A stretch of DNA of 64,000 bases from Advenella mimigardefordensis DPN7 (GCF_000521505.1 NZ_CP003915.1:62001-126000), one strand, 5' to 3'. Numbered from the stretch's first letter, positions 1-9,525 are shown. Notes: generated from the letters alone by a model not told the origin. A program made the numbers and translations.

Positions 1-699
1 GCGCGGATTATGAAAACCGCGGGCTATGACTTTCTGTTCATTGACACGGAGCACACGCCGGTGCCTGCTGATGTCGTTAGCCAAATTTGCCAGGCTGCAC
101 TCGGAACAGGTATTGCGCCTATTGTGCGCACGCCCAACCTGGAGCGTGTCCACGCGATTCACGCCCTGGACAGCGGTGCACAGGGCCTGGTATTTCCACA
201 TGTGGAGAACGCGGACGAAGCGCGACACATTGTCGATATTTGCCGCTATGCGCCCATAGGTCATCGATCCATGGCCTATGGCCTGCCGCATGTGGAATTC
301 GCAAGCCATGCTCCCCGGGAACTGATGGATTTCATCAACCGGGAGACGTTGATCGCTGTAATGCTCGAAACGCCGCAGGCCATCGAGCAATGCGAAGCCA
401 TCGCTGCCGTGCCAGGAATCGATATTCTCCACGTTGGCACTCAGGATCTGTCTGCCGAAATGGGTATACCGGGCGAGGTGGGTGCGGACAGTATTGCCCA
501 GGCCATTGCGAGGGTCTCGCGCGCCTGCTCAGCCCATGGGAAAGTGCTGGGCGTAGGCGGTTGCTACGAACCTGAGTTCATTCAGCGGTATGTGAACGAA
601 GCACAGGCAAGGTTCTTTGTGGTCGGCAGCGATCTCGGCTATTTGCTGGGTGCGGCCCGGGCTCAGGTCAGCAAAGTGCGTTCGTCACTTGAAAAGTAA
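1..699 (+). CDS. HpcH/HpaI-family aldolase, 5'-truncated by window start
   Basis: A class II pyruvate-dependent aldolase of the HpcH/HpaI (2-keto-3-deoxy-sugar-acid aldolase) family, which cleaves 2-keto-4-hydroxy acids. The reading frame is open to base 1, and the first visible Met (base 10) lies in the conserved early strand leading to FIDTEHTP, so the true start lies upstream. Seen: the strand-loop RTPN, the ALDSGAQGLVFPHV segment, the metal-binding Glu in MLETP and the Asp in VGTQDLS. It ends 27 bases before an RraA-type aldolase gene and is probably co-transcribed with it. The exact substrate cannot be named; the neighbouring dehydratase suggests a sugar acid. Confidence 0.85.
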   Translation, partial: ARIMKTAGYDFLFIDTEHTPVPADVVSQICQAALGTGIAPIVRTPNLERVHAIHALDSGAQGLVFPHVENADEARHIVDICRYAPIGHRSMAYGLPHVEFASHAPRELMDFINRETLIAVMLETPQAIEQCEAIAAVPGIDILHVGTQDLSAEMGIPGEVGADSIAQAIARVSRACSAHGKVLGVGGCYEPEFIQRYVNEAQARFFVVGSDLGYLLGAARAQVSKVRSSLEK

Positions 700-726
700 G
701 TGGATAGACAAAAGGAGGAGAAGTGT

Positions 727-1398
727 ATGAGCGACGTAAATAAGCGACTACAGGTCGCAGGTGCCAGCACGGTATGTGCAGTACTGGACATGCTTGGTGT
801 TTCCGGCACGATTGTGGGGCTTCCGGCCGTTCAGCCTGGCCGCTCATTTGCCGGACCTGCCTTCACCGTAAAGGCGTCGACCGGACCATTGGGGACCTAT
901 GATCCCTCTGCGTTCGATATTGCCATGTATGCCGATCAAGCCGGCCCGGGCCAGGTGATCGCGATTGACGCAGGCGGCGCCGCCGTTTCGCTGGCGGGGG
1001 GCATTGCTGCGCAGGCGAGTGCCCGGCGAGGCGTCGCCGCCTGGGTTGTTGATGGTGGCATGCGTGATGTGGACGAACTCGGGGATACAGGAATTCCGAT
1101 ACATGTACGCTATGGATTGCCGGTCACTGGCCGCACCCGAGTTCGCATCGATCAGATCAACGGTCCCATTGTTATCGCTGGTGTTGCCGTCGAGCCGATG
1201 GACGTGCTCGTTGGCGATGCGACCGGGATCGGGCGTGTGCCTTTCAGCCAGCTTGACGATGTGGTGAAAATGGCCGACTGGATCACCGGCCGGGACCGGA
1301 TCGCGAGCAGGCTGGTAAGTGAAGGGGTGTCGTTCTCTGGTGCATTCAAGGAAGCAACCGCAGAGTACACCGCGCTGCATGGTCCGTTGGGGAGTTGA
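727..1398 (+). CDS. RraA-family aldolase/decarboxylase-like protein
   Basis: RraA/HMG-aldolase family, 223 aa. Members acting as 4-hydroxy-4-methyl-2-oxoglutarate aldolase or oxaloacetate decarboxylase use a Gly-rich loop and an Arg-Asp pair; here VVDGGMRDVDEL (near residue 105) carries both. The start is placed at ATG 727 because an AGGAGG ribosome site ends about 8 bases upstream; an in-frame GTG at 700 would put that site inside the gene. It directly follows the HpcH-type aldolase, so two different retro-aldol enzymes sit together. This suggests catabolism of a branched or hydroxylated dicarboxylic or sugar acid. RNase E inhibition, the role of E. coli RraA, is unlikely here. Confidence 0.82.
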   Translation: MSDVNKRLQVAGASTVCAVLDMLGVSGTIVGLPAVQPGRSFAGPAFTVKASTGPLGTYDPSAFDIAMYADQAGPGQVIAIDAGGAAVSLAGGIAAQASARRGVAAWVVDGGMRDVDELGDTGIPIHVRYGLPVTGRTRVRIDQINGPIVIAGVAVEPMDVLVGDATGIGRVPFSQLDDVVKMADWITGRDRIASRLVSEGVSFSGAFKEATAEYTALHGPLGS

Positions 1399-1509
1399 AC
1401 TGCACCACCCAGGCAATATGCTTATTGATCCGGGTGGGCAAATGTCACGGGGCTGTCCTGAAGTAGCGCTGCATTATATGATGACGGTCCCATATGAACA
1501 GGCAGTCTA

Positions 1510-3207
1510 CTAATGCATCCCCCTGATCAACCCCTCCGCCAGCTTTTCCGCCACCATGGTGGTGGGCACATTGGTGTTGGCTCGGGGTACGCAGGGCATC
1601 ACCGATGCATCGATCACATGTAGTCCTTCTATCCCATGCACCGCACCGTCTATGGGCGAGACAACGGCGCCTTGATCGCTTGCGCTGCCCATCCGGCAGG
1701 TTCCGGAAGGATGGTAGCCGCCTATGGTGTGCTTACGGATAATTTCCTCCATCGCGGCATCGTCCTGAAGCGCTTGCTGTATATTCACGCCACTGGAAAA
1801 GAGCCGGTCAATCACCATTTTGCGTAACGAAGCAGGTCCTTCGGTCAAAAGTGCCGGCCCCAGCGTCATGAGCCAGTTGCGCACATTTACGCTCCCCACC
1901 AGTTTGGCCATCGCACCATGGGTGGCAACGAAAGGATCACTGCTGGCTTGCTGCATTTCTCTGGAGCAATAAAGCGACCACATACGACGCACGGCCAGCT
2001 TCATCCGTTCCATGTCGCGAGGGTCTGACAGCATCTGGAATGCAATCTCTGGGCGGGCCATGGGATTGTCAGGATTTAAGCGAACCCAGCCGGTGGAATA
2101 TGGTTTATTGATCCAGCTGAACAGCGAGCCGATACGTCTGCCGATGGGATGCCATGCGGATTTCGCGACCACGACCATGAACATGTCACCCTGCCCGCAG
2201 TCCGGGAGTGCTGATGAGTACCGCCAGGCTGCCTGTACGTGGCGGCGTGGCGTTTTGCCCAGGCGGTGTCCTGGTCGAATCCATGAGGACATGGCGATGG
2301 AAGGATGCTCATGCAGGTTCTGACCTACTCCGGGCAGGGCATGGACGACCTCTATGCCTGCCTGTTGGAGTTGTTCGATGTCACCGATGCCTGCACGCAA
2401 TAGCATGGCCGGGCTTTCCAGTGCTCCTGCTGACAGAATAACCCGCCTGGCCAGAATGCGTTCTTCTCCAGCCTGCACGCCAATGGCGCGCCGTCCTTCG
2501 AAGAGCACGCGATCGACCTTGGTGCGGGAACGAATCGTCAGATTCGCACGTTTCCGGGTGCTTGGATCCAGATAGCCCATCGCTGCCGAGCTGCGGGAGC
2601 GGCGATTCGTGGTGAGCGACATGGGAAACCAGCCATCTTTAAAAACCGCATTCTGGTCATCAATGTTGTGATATCCCTCGGCGCTGATTGCCTGCATGGT
2701 CGCGTTGGTGAAGCCGGGCCATTCCCCGGGCATCACGCGGCTGATGGAGATCGGGCCGGCGTTGCCGTGCAGGGGGCCGTCATAATCCATGTCGGTCTCC
2801 AACTTGCGGAAGTAGGGCAGGACGCCTTCCCAGTCCCAGCCTTCTGCGCCTCTGGCTGCCCATTCGTCGTAATCGGCCGGTAAGCCCCGATTACCGATCT
2901 CGCCGTTCATGCTGGAACCACCACCAATCACGCGCGGCTGAATATACGGTTTCACAGGCGTTCGGGAAGCGCCATCTGCCGATGTCGACATGAGCGACGC
3001 ATTCATATCGCGCCACTGGTAGTCTGGATTGAAGGCCGCGCGGTAGGGATAAACGTCCAGGATCTCTTCAGGCTCCTGTCCCGGCTGAAAATCGCTTCCG
3101 GCTTCGATCAGCAGCACCTGGTTCGCGCCCGACGCCGAGAGTCTGTTTGCCAGGACGCACCCGGCGGGTCCGCCGCCAACGATGATGTGGCTATAGGTGA
3201 CTGTCAT
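1510..3207 (-). CDS. GMC-family FAD-dependent oxidoreductase (choline dehydrogenase-like)
   Basis: 565 aa glucose-methanol-choline oxidoreductase that oxidises an alcohol group with FAD. Visible: N-terminal dinucleotide fold IIVGGGPAGCVLANRLS (residues 8-24), the FAD-linked stretch RVIGGGSSMNGEIGNRG (near 93), the second GMC signature GALESPAMLLRAGIG, and the C-terminal catalytic His in HPSGTCRMG followed by the Asn of RANTNVPTTMVAEKLA. Length is typical. No signal peptide is visible, so it is probably cytoplasmic. It lies 13 bases downstream of the mandelate-racemase-type dehydratase on the same strand and is probably in one transcript with it. It converges with the aldolase pair. Confidence 0.9.
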   Translation of the reverse strand: MTVTYSHIIVGGGPAGCVLANRLSASGANQVLLIEAGSDFQPGQEPEEILDVYPYRAAFNPDYQWRDMNASLMSTSADGASRTPVKPYIQPRVIGGGSSMNGEIGNRGLPADYDEWAARGAEGWDWEGVLPYFRKLETDMDYDGPLHGNAGPISISRVMPGEWPGFTNATMQAISAEGYHNIDDQNAVFKDGWFPMSLTTNRRSRSSAAMGYLDPSTRKRANLTIRSRTKVDRVLFEGRRAIGVQAGEERILARRVILSAGALESPAMLLRAGIGDIEQLQQAGIEVVHALPGVGQNLHEHPSIAMSSWIRPGHRLGKTPRRHVQAAWRYSSALPDCGQGDMFMVVVAKSAWHPIGRRIGSLFSWINKPYSTGWVRLNPDNPMARPEIAFQMLSDPRDMERMKLAVRRMWSLYCSREMQQASSDPFVATHGAMAKLVGSVNVRNWLMTLGPALLTEGPASLRKMVIDRLFSSGVNIQQALQDDAAMEEIIRKHTIGGYHPSGTCRMGSASDQGAVVSPIDGAVHGIEGLHVIDASVMPCVPRANTNVPTTMVAEKLAEGLIRGMH

Positions 3208-3220
3208 GTCGTAGATTCGC

Positions 3221-4429
3221 CTATTCTTTTTCTTTCAGGGTGAATGCCTGATAGGCAGTACGATTGGCGAGAATATATTCCCAATCGTATTCCACGCCCA
3301 GGCCGGGTCCTTCGGGTACGGGCATGCAGCCATCTTCCCCGATATCTTCGAGTGCATCGCTGTAGCCGGAACCAAAGACCGGCGGGACGGGATTGGCAAC
3401 GCCCGGGGCAACAAGCGATAACTCATACCAGCTTGCATTACGCATGGCTGCCATGCAGTGGCGCTGTGCCGGGCCGGCGGCATGGATTTCGCAATCAAGC
3501 CCGAAGGCCTCGGCCAAATGAGCGGCTTTCATGGTGCCGGTGATCCCCATATCGTAATCGGGATCAACCCGCAGATAGTCTGTTGCCCTGTCACGCAGCC
3601 ATGCGGCTTTGCTTTCAAGACCCCGGACATGCTCGGTGAGCATCAAGGGGGTGCGGATGTTTTCCTTCAGCTGTCGGGCGGCATGGGGTGACCATCCGGC
3701 ATCCATGAACGGGTCTTCGTACCACACATAGCCACCTTCATCGCATGCCTTGCCAACGTAGATGGCATCAGCCAATGTGCTCAACTCGCTGGCTGCGTCG
3801 TACATCAGATCCATCTTATCGCCAACGCGTTTGGCGCAAAGCAGTAGATTGGCTGCTTCTTCTTTGGGGTCACCGTCACCCCAGCCGTGGATTTTGTAAC
3901 CCCGGTAGCCCAGAGCAAGGCATTCCTCGGCAAAATCGGCATACGCTTCGATACTGTCCAGAATACCGTCACGTCCTCCGTTCAGGGTGCTGGCATACGT
4001 GGGCAGTCGCTGCCGGTACCCGCCCAGCAGTCGCCAGACCGGACGATTGACCGATTTGCCGGCGAGATCCCATAGCGCGATGTCCAGCGCAGAGTGGCCG
4101 ATAGCCATGTAATGACGATGGGCACGCTTGAGTTTGTTGTAGATGGCTTCCCGCTCTTCCGCATCCTCGCCCAGCAGAAGGCTTGCCGCTGCCTTGACTT
4201 GCCCGACCATGGCGCCATTCTTGCCGCTATGCACGCTGCAATATTCACCATGGCGGCCGTCTGCCGTTTCTATTTTGACGGCAAATGCCGATAAACGTGA
4301 TTGCGCGCCTTTCATCACGCAACGGTTACCACTGCCGTCCACCCCCAGACCATCCACGGTATAGCCGAATTCGTGCACTTCAACTTTGGCGATTCGTGCC
4401 TCCGGTCTCACTCCTATCAATCTGTTCAT
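3221..4429 (-). CDS. Mandelate racemase/muconate lactonizing (enolase superfamily) dehydratase-like enzyme
   Basis: 402 aa enolase-superfamily enzyme that abstracts a proton alpha to a carboxylate, probably a sugar-acid dehydratase. Seen in order: N-terminal capping domain; GYRGYKIHGWGDGD with a Lys-x-His acid/base pair; the metal ligands Asp (LMYDAASEL), Glu (WYEDPF) and Glu (LTEHVRG); and the late His of EIHAAGP. K-x-H instead of the commoner K-x-K resembles some acid-sugar dehydratases. Start chosen at ATG 4429, with AAGGA just upstream; an in-frame ATG at 4456 would extend into the promoter shared with the divergent GntR gene. Followed by the GMC oxidoreductase. Confidence 0.85.
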   Translation of the reverse strand: MNRLIGVRPEARIAKVEVHEFGYTVDGLGVDGSGNRCVMKGAQSRLSAFAVKIETADGRHGEYCSVHSGKNGAMVGQVKAAASLLLGEDAEEREAIYNKLKRAHRHYMAIGHSALDIALWDLAGKSVNRPVWRLLGGYRQRLPTYASTLNGGRDGILDSIEAYADFAEECLALGYRGYKIHGWGDGDPKEEAANLLLCAKRVGDKMDLMYDAASELSTLADAIYVGKACDEGGYVWYEDPFMDAGWSPHAARQLKENIRTPLMLTEHVRGLESKAAWLRDRATDYLRVDPDYDMGITGTMKAAHLAEAFGLDCEIHAAGPAQRHCMAAMRNASWYELSLVAPGVANPVPPVFGSGYSDALEDIGEDGCMPVPEGPGLGVEYDWEYILANRTAYQAFTLKEKE

Positions 4430-4466
4430 GCCATTCCTTAAAATTTTTTCTTGCATTTTATGAAGT

Positions 4467-4475
4467 TGTCTGACA
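4467..4475. promoter_or_regulatory. Palindromic candidate GntR/FadR-type operator
   Basis: TGTCTGACA is a nine-base palindrome with a one-base centre, lying between the divergent dehydratase gene and the FadR-type regulator. FCD-domain GntR proteins commonly bind short palindromes of the GTNNNAC type, so it is a reasonable autoregulatory site. Binding is inference. Confidence 0.4.
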
Positions 4476-4534
4476 GAATAATTTTAAACATACTTATTTA
4501 TGACCGTCAACAGAATTTATTGGAAATAATAGAC

Positions 4535-5212
4535 ATGGACGAAAGTCGCTCGGCAATTGCCTACCGGCAGATCAGGAACTATATCGATGGCGTGGAAGAT
4601 GGCGCGCGCTTGCCGCCTGAATCTGATTTTGCCCAGATGTTCGAGCTGTCACGCGCCAGTATCCGTGAGGCCCTTGCCCGGCTCAGAGCCGAAGGCATTG
4701 TCCGTTCGCGTAAAGGTTCAGGTACGTTTGCCGTGCATAGCGGCGCGCCTGAAATGGTGCGGCTCTCGGCTATTTCCTCTGTACGTGAACTCGCTCAGTG
4801 GCATGAGGTACGTCTGGCCCTGGAAAGCGAAGTGGCCGCGCTGGCGGCAGACCGGCGTACCGATAAGGATCTGGAGATGCTGGTTGCAGCCCAGGACGCG
4901 CTGATGGCCAGCCTGCTTACCGGGCGGGGCGAGCAGGAAGATGTCGCGTTTCACGCGGCGCTGGCAGTGTGTGCGCACAATCCGATGCTGTCAGATGCAT
5001 TGGGACGTCTCACCTCACATATTTTTAAATGGGGCAATCTGTCCGCGCAGCGTTCTACGCTCACCATGGCTGAGCGTCGCGAATTGATTGCCCTGGAACA
5101 TGGCGCCATCGTTGACGCGGTTGCCAAACGCGATAGTGATCGCGCACGTGCTGAAATGCGCCGGCATCTGCTGGCCGGACGAACGCGGGTGCTGAGCGAT
5201 ATGCAGTTGTAA
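4535..5212 (+). CDS. GntR-family regulator, FadR/FCD subfamily
   Basis: 225 aa transcription factor. The N-terminal winged helix (residues 10-70) shows YRQIRNYI, RLPPESDFAQMFELSRASIREALARLRAEGIV and a KGSGTFA wing; the C-terminal all-helical FCD ligand domain carries the metal-type pattern with Arg in WHEVRLALE, HAALAVCAHNPML, and a final HLLAG helix. Start taken at ATG 4535 because the DNA-binding domain begins immediately after; upstream in-frame Met codons at 4451 and 4460 would add an AT-rich tail. It is divergent from the dehydratase/GMC pair and 32 bases ahead of the ABC importer, so it probably controls both in response to a carboxylic acid. Confidence 0.88.
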   Translation: MDESRSAIAYRQIRNYIDGVEDGARLPPESDFAQMFELSRASIREALARLRAEGIVRSRKGSGTFAVHSGAPEMVRLSAISSVRELAQWHEVRLALESEVAALAADRRTDKDLEMLVAAQDALMASLLTGRGEQEDVAFHAALAVCAHNPMLSDALGRLTSHIFKWGNLSAQRSTLTMAERRELIALEHGAIVDAVAKRDSDRARAEMRRHLLAGRTRVLSDMQL

Positions 5213-5244
5213 ACACATAGACTCACGGAGGAGGTAGTTGTGTT

Positions 5245-6540
5245 ATGAAAACAGCAAATATAAGTAGACGAACACTTTTGCGCCTGGGCGCAGCCAGCCT
5301 GGTAACGGCAGGATTTCCAAGTATCGGGCGGGCGGCAAATCTGTCGGGCACCGTCCGGGTCTGGTCATTTCTAAGTGCCGATGGGAGGTCGCCACGCGAG
5401 GTGGTGCTGCGTGACATCATCAAACGTTTCTCGGCCGCCAATCCCAATGTTAAGGTGGTTGTGGAGGCTCAGCCTTTTCAGGAGCTCGAGGTTAAGTTTG
5501 TGGCCGCCTCGGCACAGAACCGTGCGCCCGACGTGATCTGGATGCGCGATACGTTTCTGGATCTGGTTCAGCGACGCGGTGCATTGGCAGACCTTAACGG
5601 TTTGCTGTCGGAAGATTTCAAGACTCGCGCACTACCGGATCTTTATCCGGTTTTTGTCGAAAAGTCTGTCTTCGATGGCAAGCGCACTTCACTGCCTCTC
5701 TGGCCCAGCCCCGCACAAACCATCTTCTATCGCAAGGATGCGCTGGCGGAAGTGGGTCTTAAGGAGCCACCCAAAACCTGGAGCGATTTCGTTCCGGTTG
5801 CCGGCAAATTGACCAAAGGCGAGCGGCTTGGGTTCGGTCTTCCGACCAATGACAATAGTGTGTCTGCATTTATTAATATGCTGTCCGGCTTTGGACCGTC
5901 GATTTTTGATGCGAAAACAGGCCAATTCGACGTGATCGGTGCGCACGCTATCGAAGTGGGCAATGTTGTCAGACAGCTTGTCGATAACGGCGCATTGTCA
6001 TCTACCCTGTTGAACGCGATGGGAGACGATATTCAGGATCAGTTCGCTTCGGGTCGATTCGCGATGGTGCAGGCGTTTGCTCCGCGTTTTCAACAATATA
6101 AGCAGATTGCCGCTGCCTATAAAAGCGAGGATCTCGCTGTTGCGCCCTGGCCTGCTTTCGGCTCCAATCCTCCGGCTGTGCTGCTTGGTCCGTACTGGAC
6201 CGTCGGGGTCGCGTCAAAATCAGCCAACCCAGCGGCGGCAACGGCCTTTGTCGAAAGCCTGTACAGTGAAGAAGCGTCCATGGGGTGGGCGAAAACGGCA
6301 GGCCTGGTTCCGGATCGGCGTTCAGTCCTGAAAGCACCCTATTTTTCGACCCCGGAGGCGGCTGATATTCAGTCATTCATGGCGCTGCTTGCCAGTCCCG
6401 GCGTGATGACCTTCCCCCAGCGCATGCCGGACATTACCAAAGTATTCCCCGTGATGAACACTGCATTGCAGGAGTTGATCGGAACCAAAGAAAGTGTCGA
6501 GGCTATTCTGGCTCGCGCAAAATCAACGCTGGGTTGGTAG
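5245..6540 (+). CDS. ABC importer substrate-binding protein, Tat-exported
   Basis: 431 aa extracellular solute-binding protein family 1 (maltose/glycerol-3-phosphate type). The N-terminus carries a twin-arginine motif SRRTLLRLG followed by a hydrophobic stretch and an AxA-like cleavage site near residue 31, so it is probably exported folded to the periplasm. Family features: VRVWSF strand, VVEAQPFQELEVKFVAA, a DVIWMRD segment, and late GLVPDRRSV. A GGAGGAGG site precedes the ATG at good spacing. First gene of a four-gene importer operon; ligand unknown, likely a sugar, sugar acid or polyol. Confidence 0.88.
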   Translation: MKTANISRRTLLRLGAASLVTAGFPSIGRAANLSGTVRVWSFLSADGRSPREVVLRDIIKRFSAANPNVKVVVEAQPFQELEVKFVAASAQNRAPDVIWMRDTFLDLVQRRGALADLNGLLSEDFKTRALPDLYPVFVEKSVFDGKRTSLPLWPSPAQTIFYRKDALAEVGLKEPPKTWSDFVPVAGKLTKGERLGFGLPTNDNSVSAFINMLSGFGPSIFDAKTGQFDVIGAHAIEVGNVVRQLVDNGALSSTLLNAMGDDIQDQFASGRFAMVQAFAPRFQQYKQIAAAYKSEDLAVAPWPAFGSNPPAVLLGPYWTVGVASKSANPAAATAFVESLYSEEASMGWAKTAGLVPDRRSVLKAPYFSTPEAADIQSFMALLASPGVMTFPQRMPDITKVFPVMNTALQELIGTKESVEAILARAKSTLGW

Positions 6541-6546
6541 GACACG

Positions 6547-7464
6547 ATGCAGAGCGCTTCTCTTAACACGACACCAAGCCTGGATGCGGTCGCGCGACGG
6601 GCAAGGCTGATTGGCTCATCACTCGTTGGTCCTGCCCTGTTGCTGGTGATCGCCATCAACATTCTGCCCGCCGCTTATGGATTTTATTTAAGCCTGCATA
6701 AGGTTTTTTTCTTTGGTAACGAAGGTTTCGCCGGTCTGGGCAATTATGCCGACTTATTGCGCGATCCGTTTGCATGGAAAGCCATCGGCCTGTCTCTGTT
6801 CTTTACTTTTGCGTCACTGGCCATTGCAATACCATTGGCCTTGCTGGCGGCAATCGGCATCCGCTATCTGGGACGCTGGGGCAGCATCCTGTTAACGGTG
6901 CTGCTGGTTCCCTGGGCCATGAGCCCGATTGTGGTTGCCTTGCTGTGGAAATGGATTCTTGTTCCTTCCTCGGGCGGGCTGGTTGGTGCGCTATTTACGA
7001 TGTTTGGTTATCCACCACAGGACCTGCTCACCAACCCCGTGCTGGCCATGCCCACATTGATCGTGGTGGCAGTCTGGCGTACGGTTGCCTTTGCCGCCAT
7101 CATCCTGATTGGTGGCCTGGGGCAGATTCCCCAGGATTTATATAAGGCCGCTGCGGTGGATGGGCTGGGTGCCTGGGAGCGTTTTTGCAAAATCACCCTG
7201 CCGCTGCTTGCGCCATCGCTATTGATTGTGATCTCCATGCTCACCATCAGCTACTTCAATGAGGTGCAACTGATCATCGGCCTGACCGGCGGTGGTCCGA
7301 TCCGGCAAACCAGTACCCTGGCCTATCTTCTTTATCATACGGGGTTTGTTGAGTTGGAACAGGGCAAAGGCAATGCCATTGCGGTGTTGATGTTTCTGAT
7401 CAATATGGGGCTGATTGCCATTTACATCCGTATTCTGGGTAAGCAACCGGGAGCTGCAGCATGA
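6547..7464 (+). CDS. ABC sugar importer permease 1 (MalF/UgpA type)
   Basis: 305 aa inner-membrane permease with six predicted hydrophobic segments, beginning with ALLLVIAINILPAAYGFYLS. The cytoplasmic coupling (EAA) loop reads approximately YKAAAVDGLGAWERFCKITLPLLAP near residues 198-222, which contacts the ATPase. It starts 6 bases after the binding-protein gene and overlaps the next permease by 4 bases, a translational-coupling arrangement typical of these operons. Confidence 0.9.
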   Translation: MQSASLNTTPSLDAVARRARLIGSSLVGPALLLVIAINILPAAYGFYLSLHKVFFFGNEGFAGLGNYADLLRDPFAWKAIGLSLFFTFASLAIAIPLALLAAIGIRYLGRWGSILLTVLLVPWAMSPIVVALLWKWILVPSSGGLVGALFTMFGYPPQDLLTNPVLAMPTLIVVAVWRTVAFAAIILIGGLGQIPQDLYKAAAVDGLGAWERFCKITLPLLAPSLLIVISMLTISYFNEVQLIIGLTGGGPIRQTSTLAYLLYHTGFVELEQGKGNAIAVLMFLINMGLIAIYIRILGKQPGAAA

Positions 7465-8282
7465 AGTTTACACTCCGTATTTCAACCGTCATCTGCTGTC
7501 TGCTGGCTGGTCTTGTGGCGCTTGGGCCTATTTATTGGGCAGTTGTGACATCGTTCAAATCAAGCAGCCATATTTTTGCGGTTCCACCTGAAATCATCCC
7601 GCTTAGTCCAACCGTCCAGCATTACGTCAAGCTGGTCGCCGAGGGCGTGCAATGGGCGTTTCTAAATAGCGCCGGTTATGCCATCGTGGCCGTGTTGATT
7701 GCGCTGATACTCGGCTCGATTGCCGGTTATGCGCTCACGCGTTTTCCGGTAGCTGGTAAGCCTGCCGTGTTGCTGATCTTTGTGGGGGCCATGGCGGTGC
7801 CGGCTTTTGCCGTTCTACTGCCAACCCAAATGCTGGCAACGGCCCTGGGTTTGCAAAATACCTGGTCTATTCTGCCTATTCTTTATGCGGGTCATATCCT
7901 GCCATTTGCGGTTTGGGTCACACGCTCTCATTTCGCCAGTATTCCGCGTGAACTGGAACAGGCTGCGGAGCTGGATGGTTATTCACGTGCAGAAGCGGTC
8001 TGGAAAATTGTGCTTCCCGGCGCCAAGCCTGCTTTGCTTGCTGCCGCGACCTTCGGCTTTCTGCATTGCTGGAACGACTATGTGACCGGTTCAACCATGG
8101 TGGACTCGCCCGATCTGCGTACGCTTCAGGTGGCGCTGATTTTCTTCCAGGGATTCCATGGTCGCGACTGGGGTGCACTGATGGCGGGCGTCGTTATTGC
8201 GACCATCCCACCAGTGGTTGTCTTTCTTCTCTTTCGAAAATTCCTGATCGGCGGCTTTGCTGATGGGTCAGTCAAAGGCTAA
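7461..8282 (+). CDS. ABC sugar importer permease 2 (MalG/UgpE type)
   Basis: 273 aa, six membrane segments, second permease of the importer. The EAA coupling motif lies near residues 167-190 (EQAAELDGYSRAEAVWKIVLP), and the C-terminus ends in the usual short tail after GGFADGSVKG. Its ATG overlaps the stop of the first permease. It forms the heterodimeric translocation channel in the cytoplasmic membrane. Confidence 0.9.
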   Translation: MKFTLRISTVICCLLAGLVALGPIYWAVVTSFKSSSHIFAVPPEIIPLSPTVQHYVKLVAEGVQWAFLNSAGYAIVAVLIALILGSIAGYALTRFPVAGKPAVLLIFVGAMAVPAFAVLLPTQMLATALGLQNTWSILPILYAGHILPFAVWVTRSHFASIPRELEQAAELDGYSRAEAVWKIVLPGAKPALLAAATFGFLHCWNDYVTGSTMVDSPDLRTLQVALIFFQGFHGRDWGALMAGVVIATIPPVVVFLLFRKFLIGGFADGSVKG

Positions 8283-8287
8283 GCATC

Positions 8288-9403
8288 ATGAATCAAACAA
8301 AATCAAACACGGCCCAATCTGTTCAGTTCCAGAATGTGGGGAAAAGCTACGGGTCGGTCAATGCGGTGAGCGGTATCAATATTTCTATCGAGCCAGGGCA
8401 GTTCGTTACCTTACTTGGGCCTTCAGGTTGTGGCAAGAGCACGACGCTCAATATGATTGCCGGCCTGGAAATGCCAACCGAAGGCCGAATTATCATTGGC
8501 GATCGCGACGTTACGACCGTCAAGCCAGCCGATAGAGATATTGCTATGGTGTTCCAGTCGTATGCACTTTATCCACATATGACCTTATTTGAGAATATTG
8601 CTTTCCCGATGCGTGCACGGCGACGTCGTACGCAGGAATCGGAGGTGGAGCGCAAGGTAAGGACAGCGGCAAAAATGCTCGGGCTGGAATCTATGCTGGG
8701 CCGCTATCCACGAGAGATATCGGGAGGTCAGCGTCAGCGTGTTGCCCTGGGCCGCGCCATGGTGCGTACGCCTACCGTTTATCTGCTGGATGAGCCGTTA
8801 TCCAATCTGGATCAGCAACTGCGGGTGCAAATGCGATCCGAACTGAAAGACATTCACCAGCGGCTGGGTGCGACCATGCTGTATGTGACGCACGACCAGA
8901 GTGAGGCCATGACCTTATCGGATTTGGTGGTTGTTATGTCTAACGGGCGGATCGAGCAGGCAGGCAGCCCCGAGGAACTGTATAACAATCCGGCCAACCT
9001 CTTTGTGGCGCGGTTCCTGGGTGAACCGGGAATGAATATTCTGGATGGGGCGGTAGAGGGTGATCGCTTGCGTGGTCAGGGATTCGATTTCGCACTGCCA
9101 TCACTGGCACAAAATACGGCGCAACATATTTCAATCGGCATTCGGCCGGAAGATTTGGTGTGTGAGCTGGCGGATACGGCGCCAATACAGGGCATTGTCA
9201 GAACGGTTGAGTATCTGGGGGCGCGTAGCCTGGTACGGGTGATGGTGGGCGAAACCATGATCTCGGCGTTTCTTCCTGCATCGATGAAATTTCCGGCAGG
9301 TGCGCCCATTGGTCTTTCCCCCGTTTATCCGGAAAAAGCCCGTTTTTTCAAAACCAATGGCGGCGAATCATTGCATTATCGTCAGAATATGGCGAAGCAT
9401 TGA
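8288..9403 (+). CDS. ABC sugar importer ATPase (MalK/UgpC type)
   Basis: 371 aa nucleotide-binding subunit. Walker A GPSGCGKST (near residue 45), Q-loop in VFQSYALYPH, signature ISGGQRQRVALGRAMVR, Walker B VYLLDEPLSNLD, and H-loop YVTHDQSEAMTL are all intact. The C-terminal 130 residues form the TOBE/OB regulatory domain typical of MalK and UgpC (IGIRPEDL). Follows the permeases by 5 bases and completes the importer. Confidence 0.92.
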   Translation: MNQTKSNTAQSVQFQNVGKSYGSVNAVSGINISIEPGQFVTLLGPSGCGKSTTLNMIAGLEMPTEGRIIIGDRDVTTVKPADRDIAMVFQSYALYPHMTLFENIAFPMRARRRRTQESEVERKVRTAAKMLGLESMLGRYPREISGGQRQRVALGRAMVRTPTVYLLDEPLSNLDQQLRVQMRSELKDIHQRLGATMLYVTHDQSEAMTLSDLVVVMSNGRIEQAGSPEELYNNPANLFVARFLGEPGMNILDGAVEGDRLRGQGFDFALPSLAQNTAQHISIGIRPEDLVCELADTAPIQGIVRTVEYLGARSLVRVMVGETMISAFLPASMKFPAGAPIGLSPVYPEKARFFKTNGGESLHYRQNMAKH

Positions 9404-9525
9404 TTTGCATGGCTTGTCGCTGATGTGTCGCTGATGTGTCGGGTTACGGCTGTATCTGACAGTGTTTAGGGCTCGCACTCTGGCACTGTCGACTGACTAG
9501 TGTACCTATTGAAGAGGAGTTAACT

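Noticed and set aside
1405..1437. CCACCC/GGGTGG stem between convergent genes as a terminator
   Set aside because: Only six base pairs around a 21-base loop and no T-run; too weak to list.
9426..9448. Tandem copy of gctgatgtgtc after the ATPase gene
   Set aside because: Only two 11-base copies; could be chance or slippage and has no evident role.
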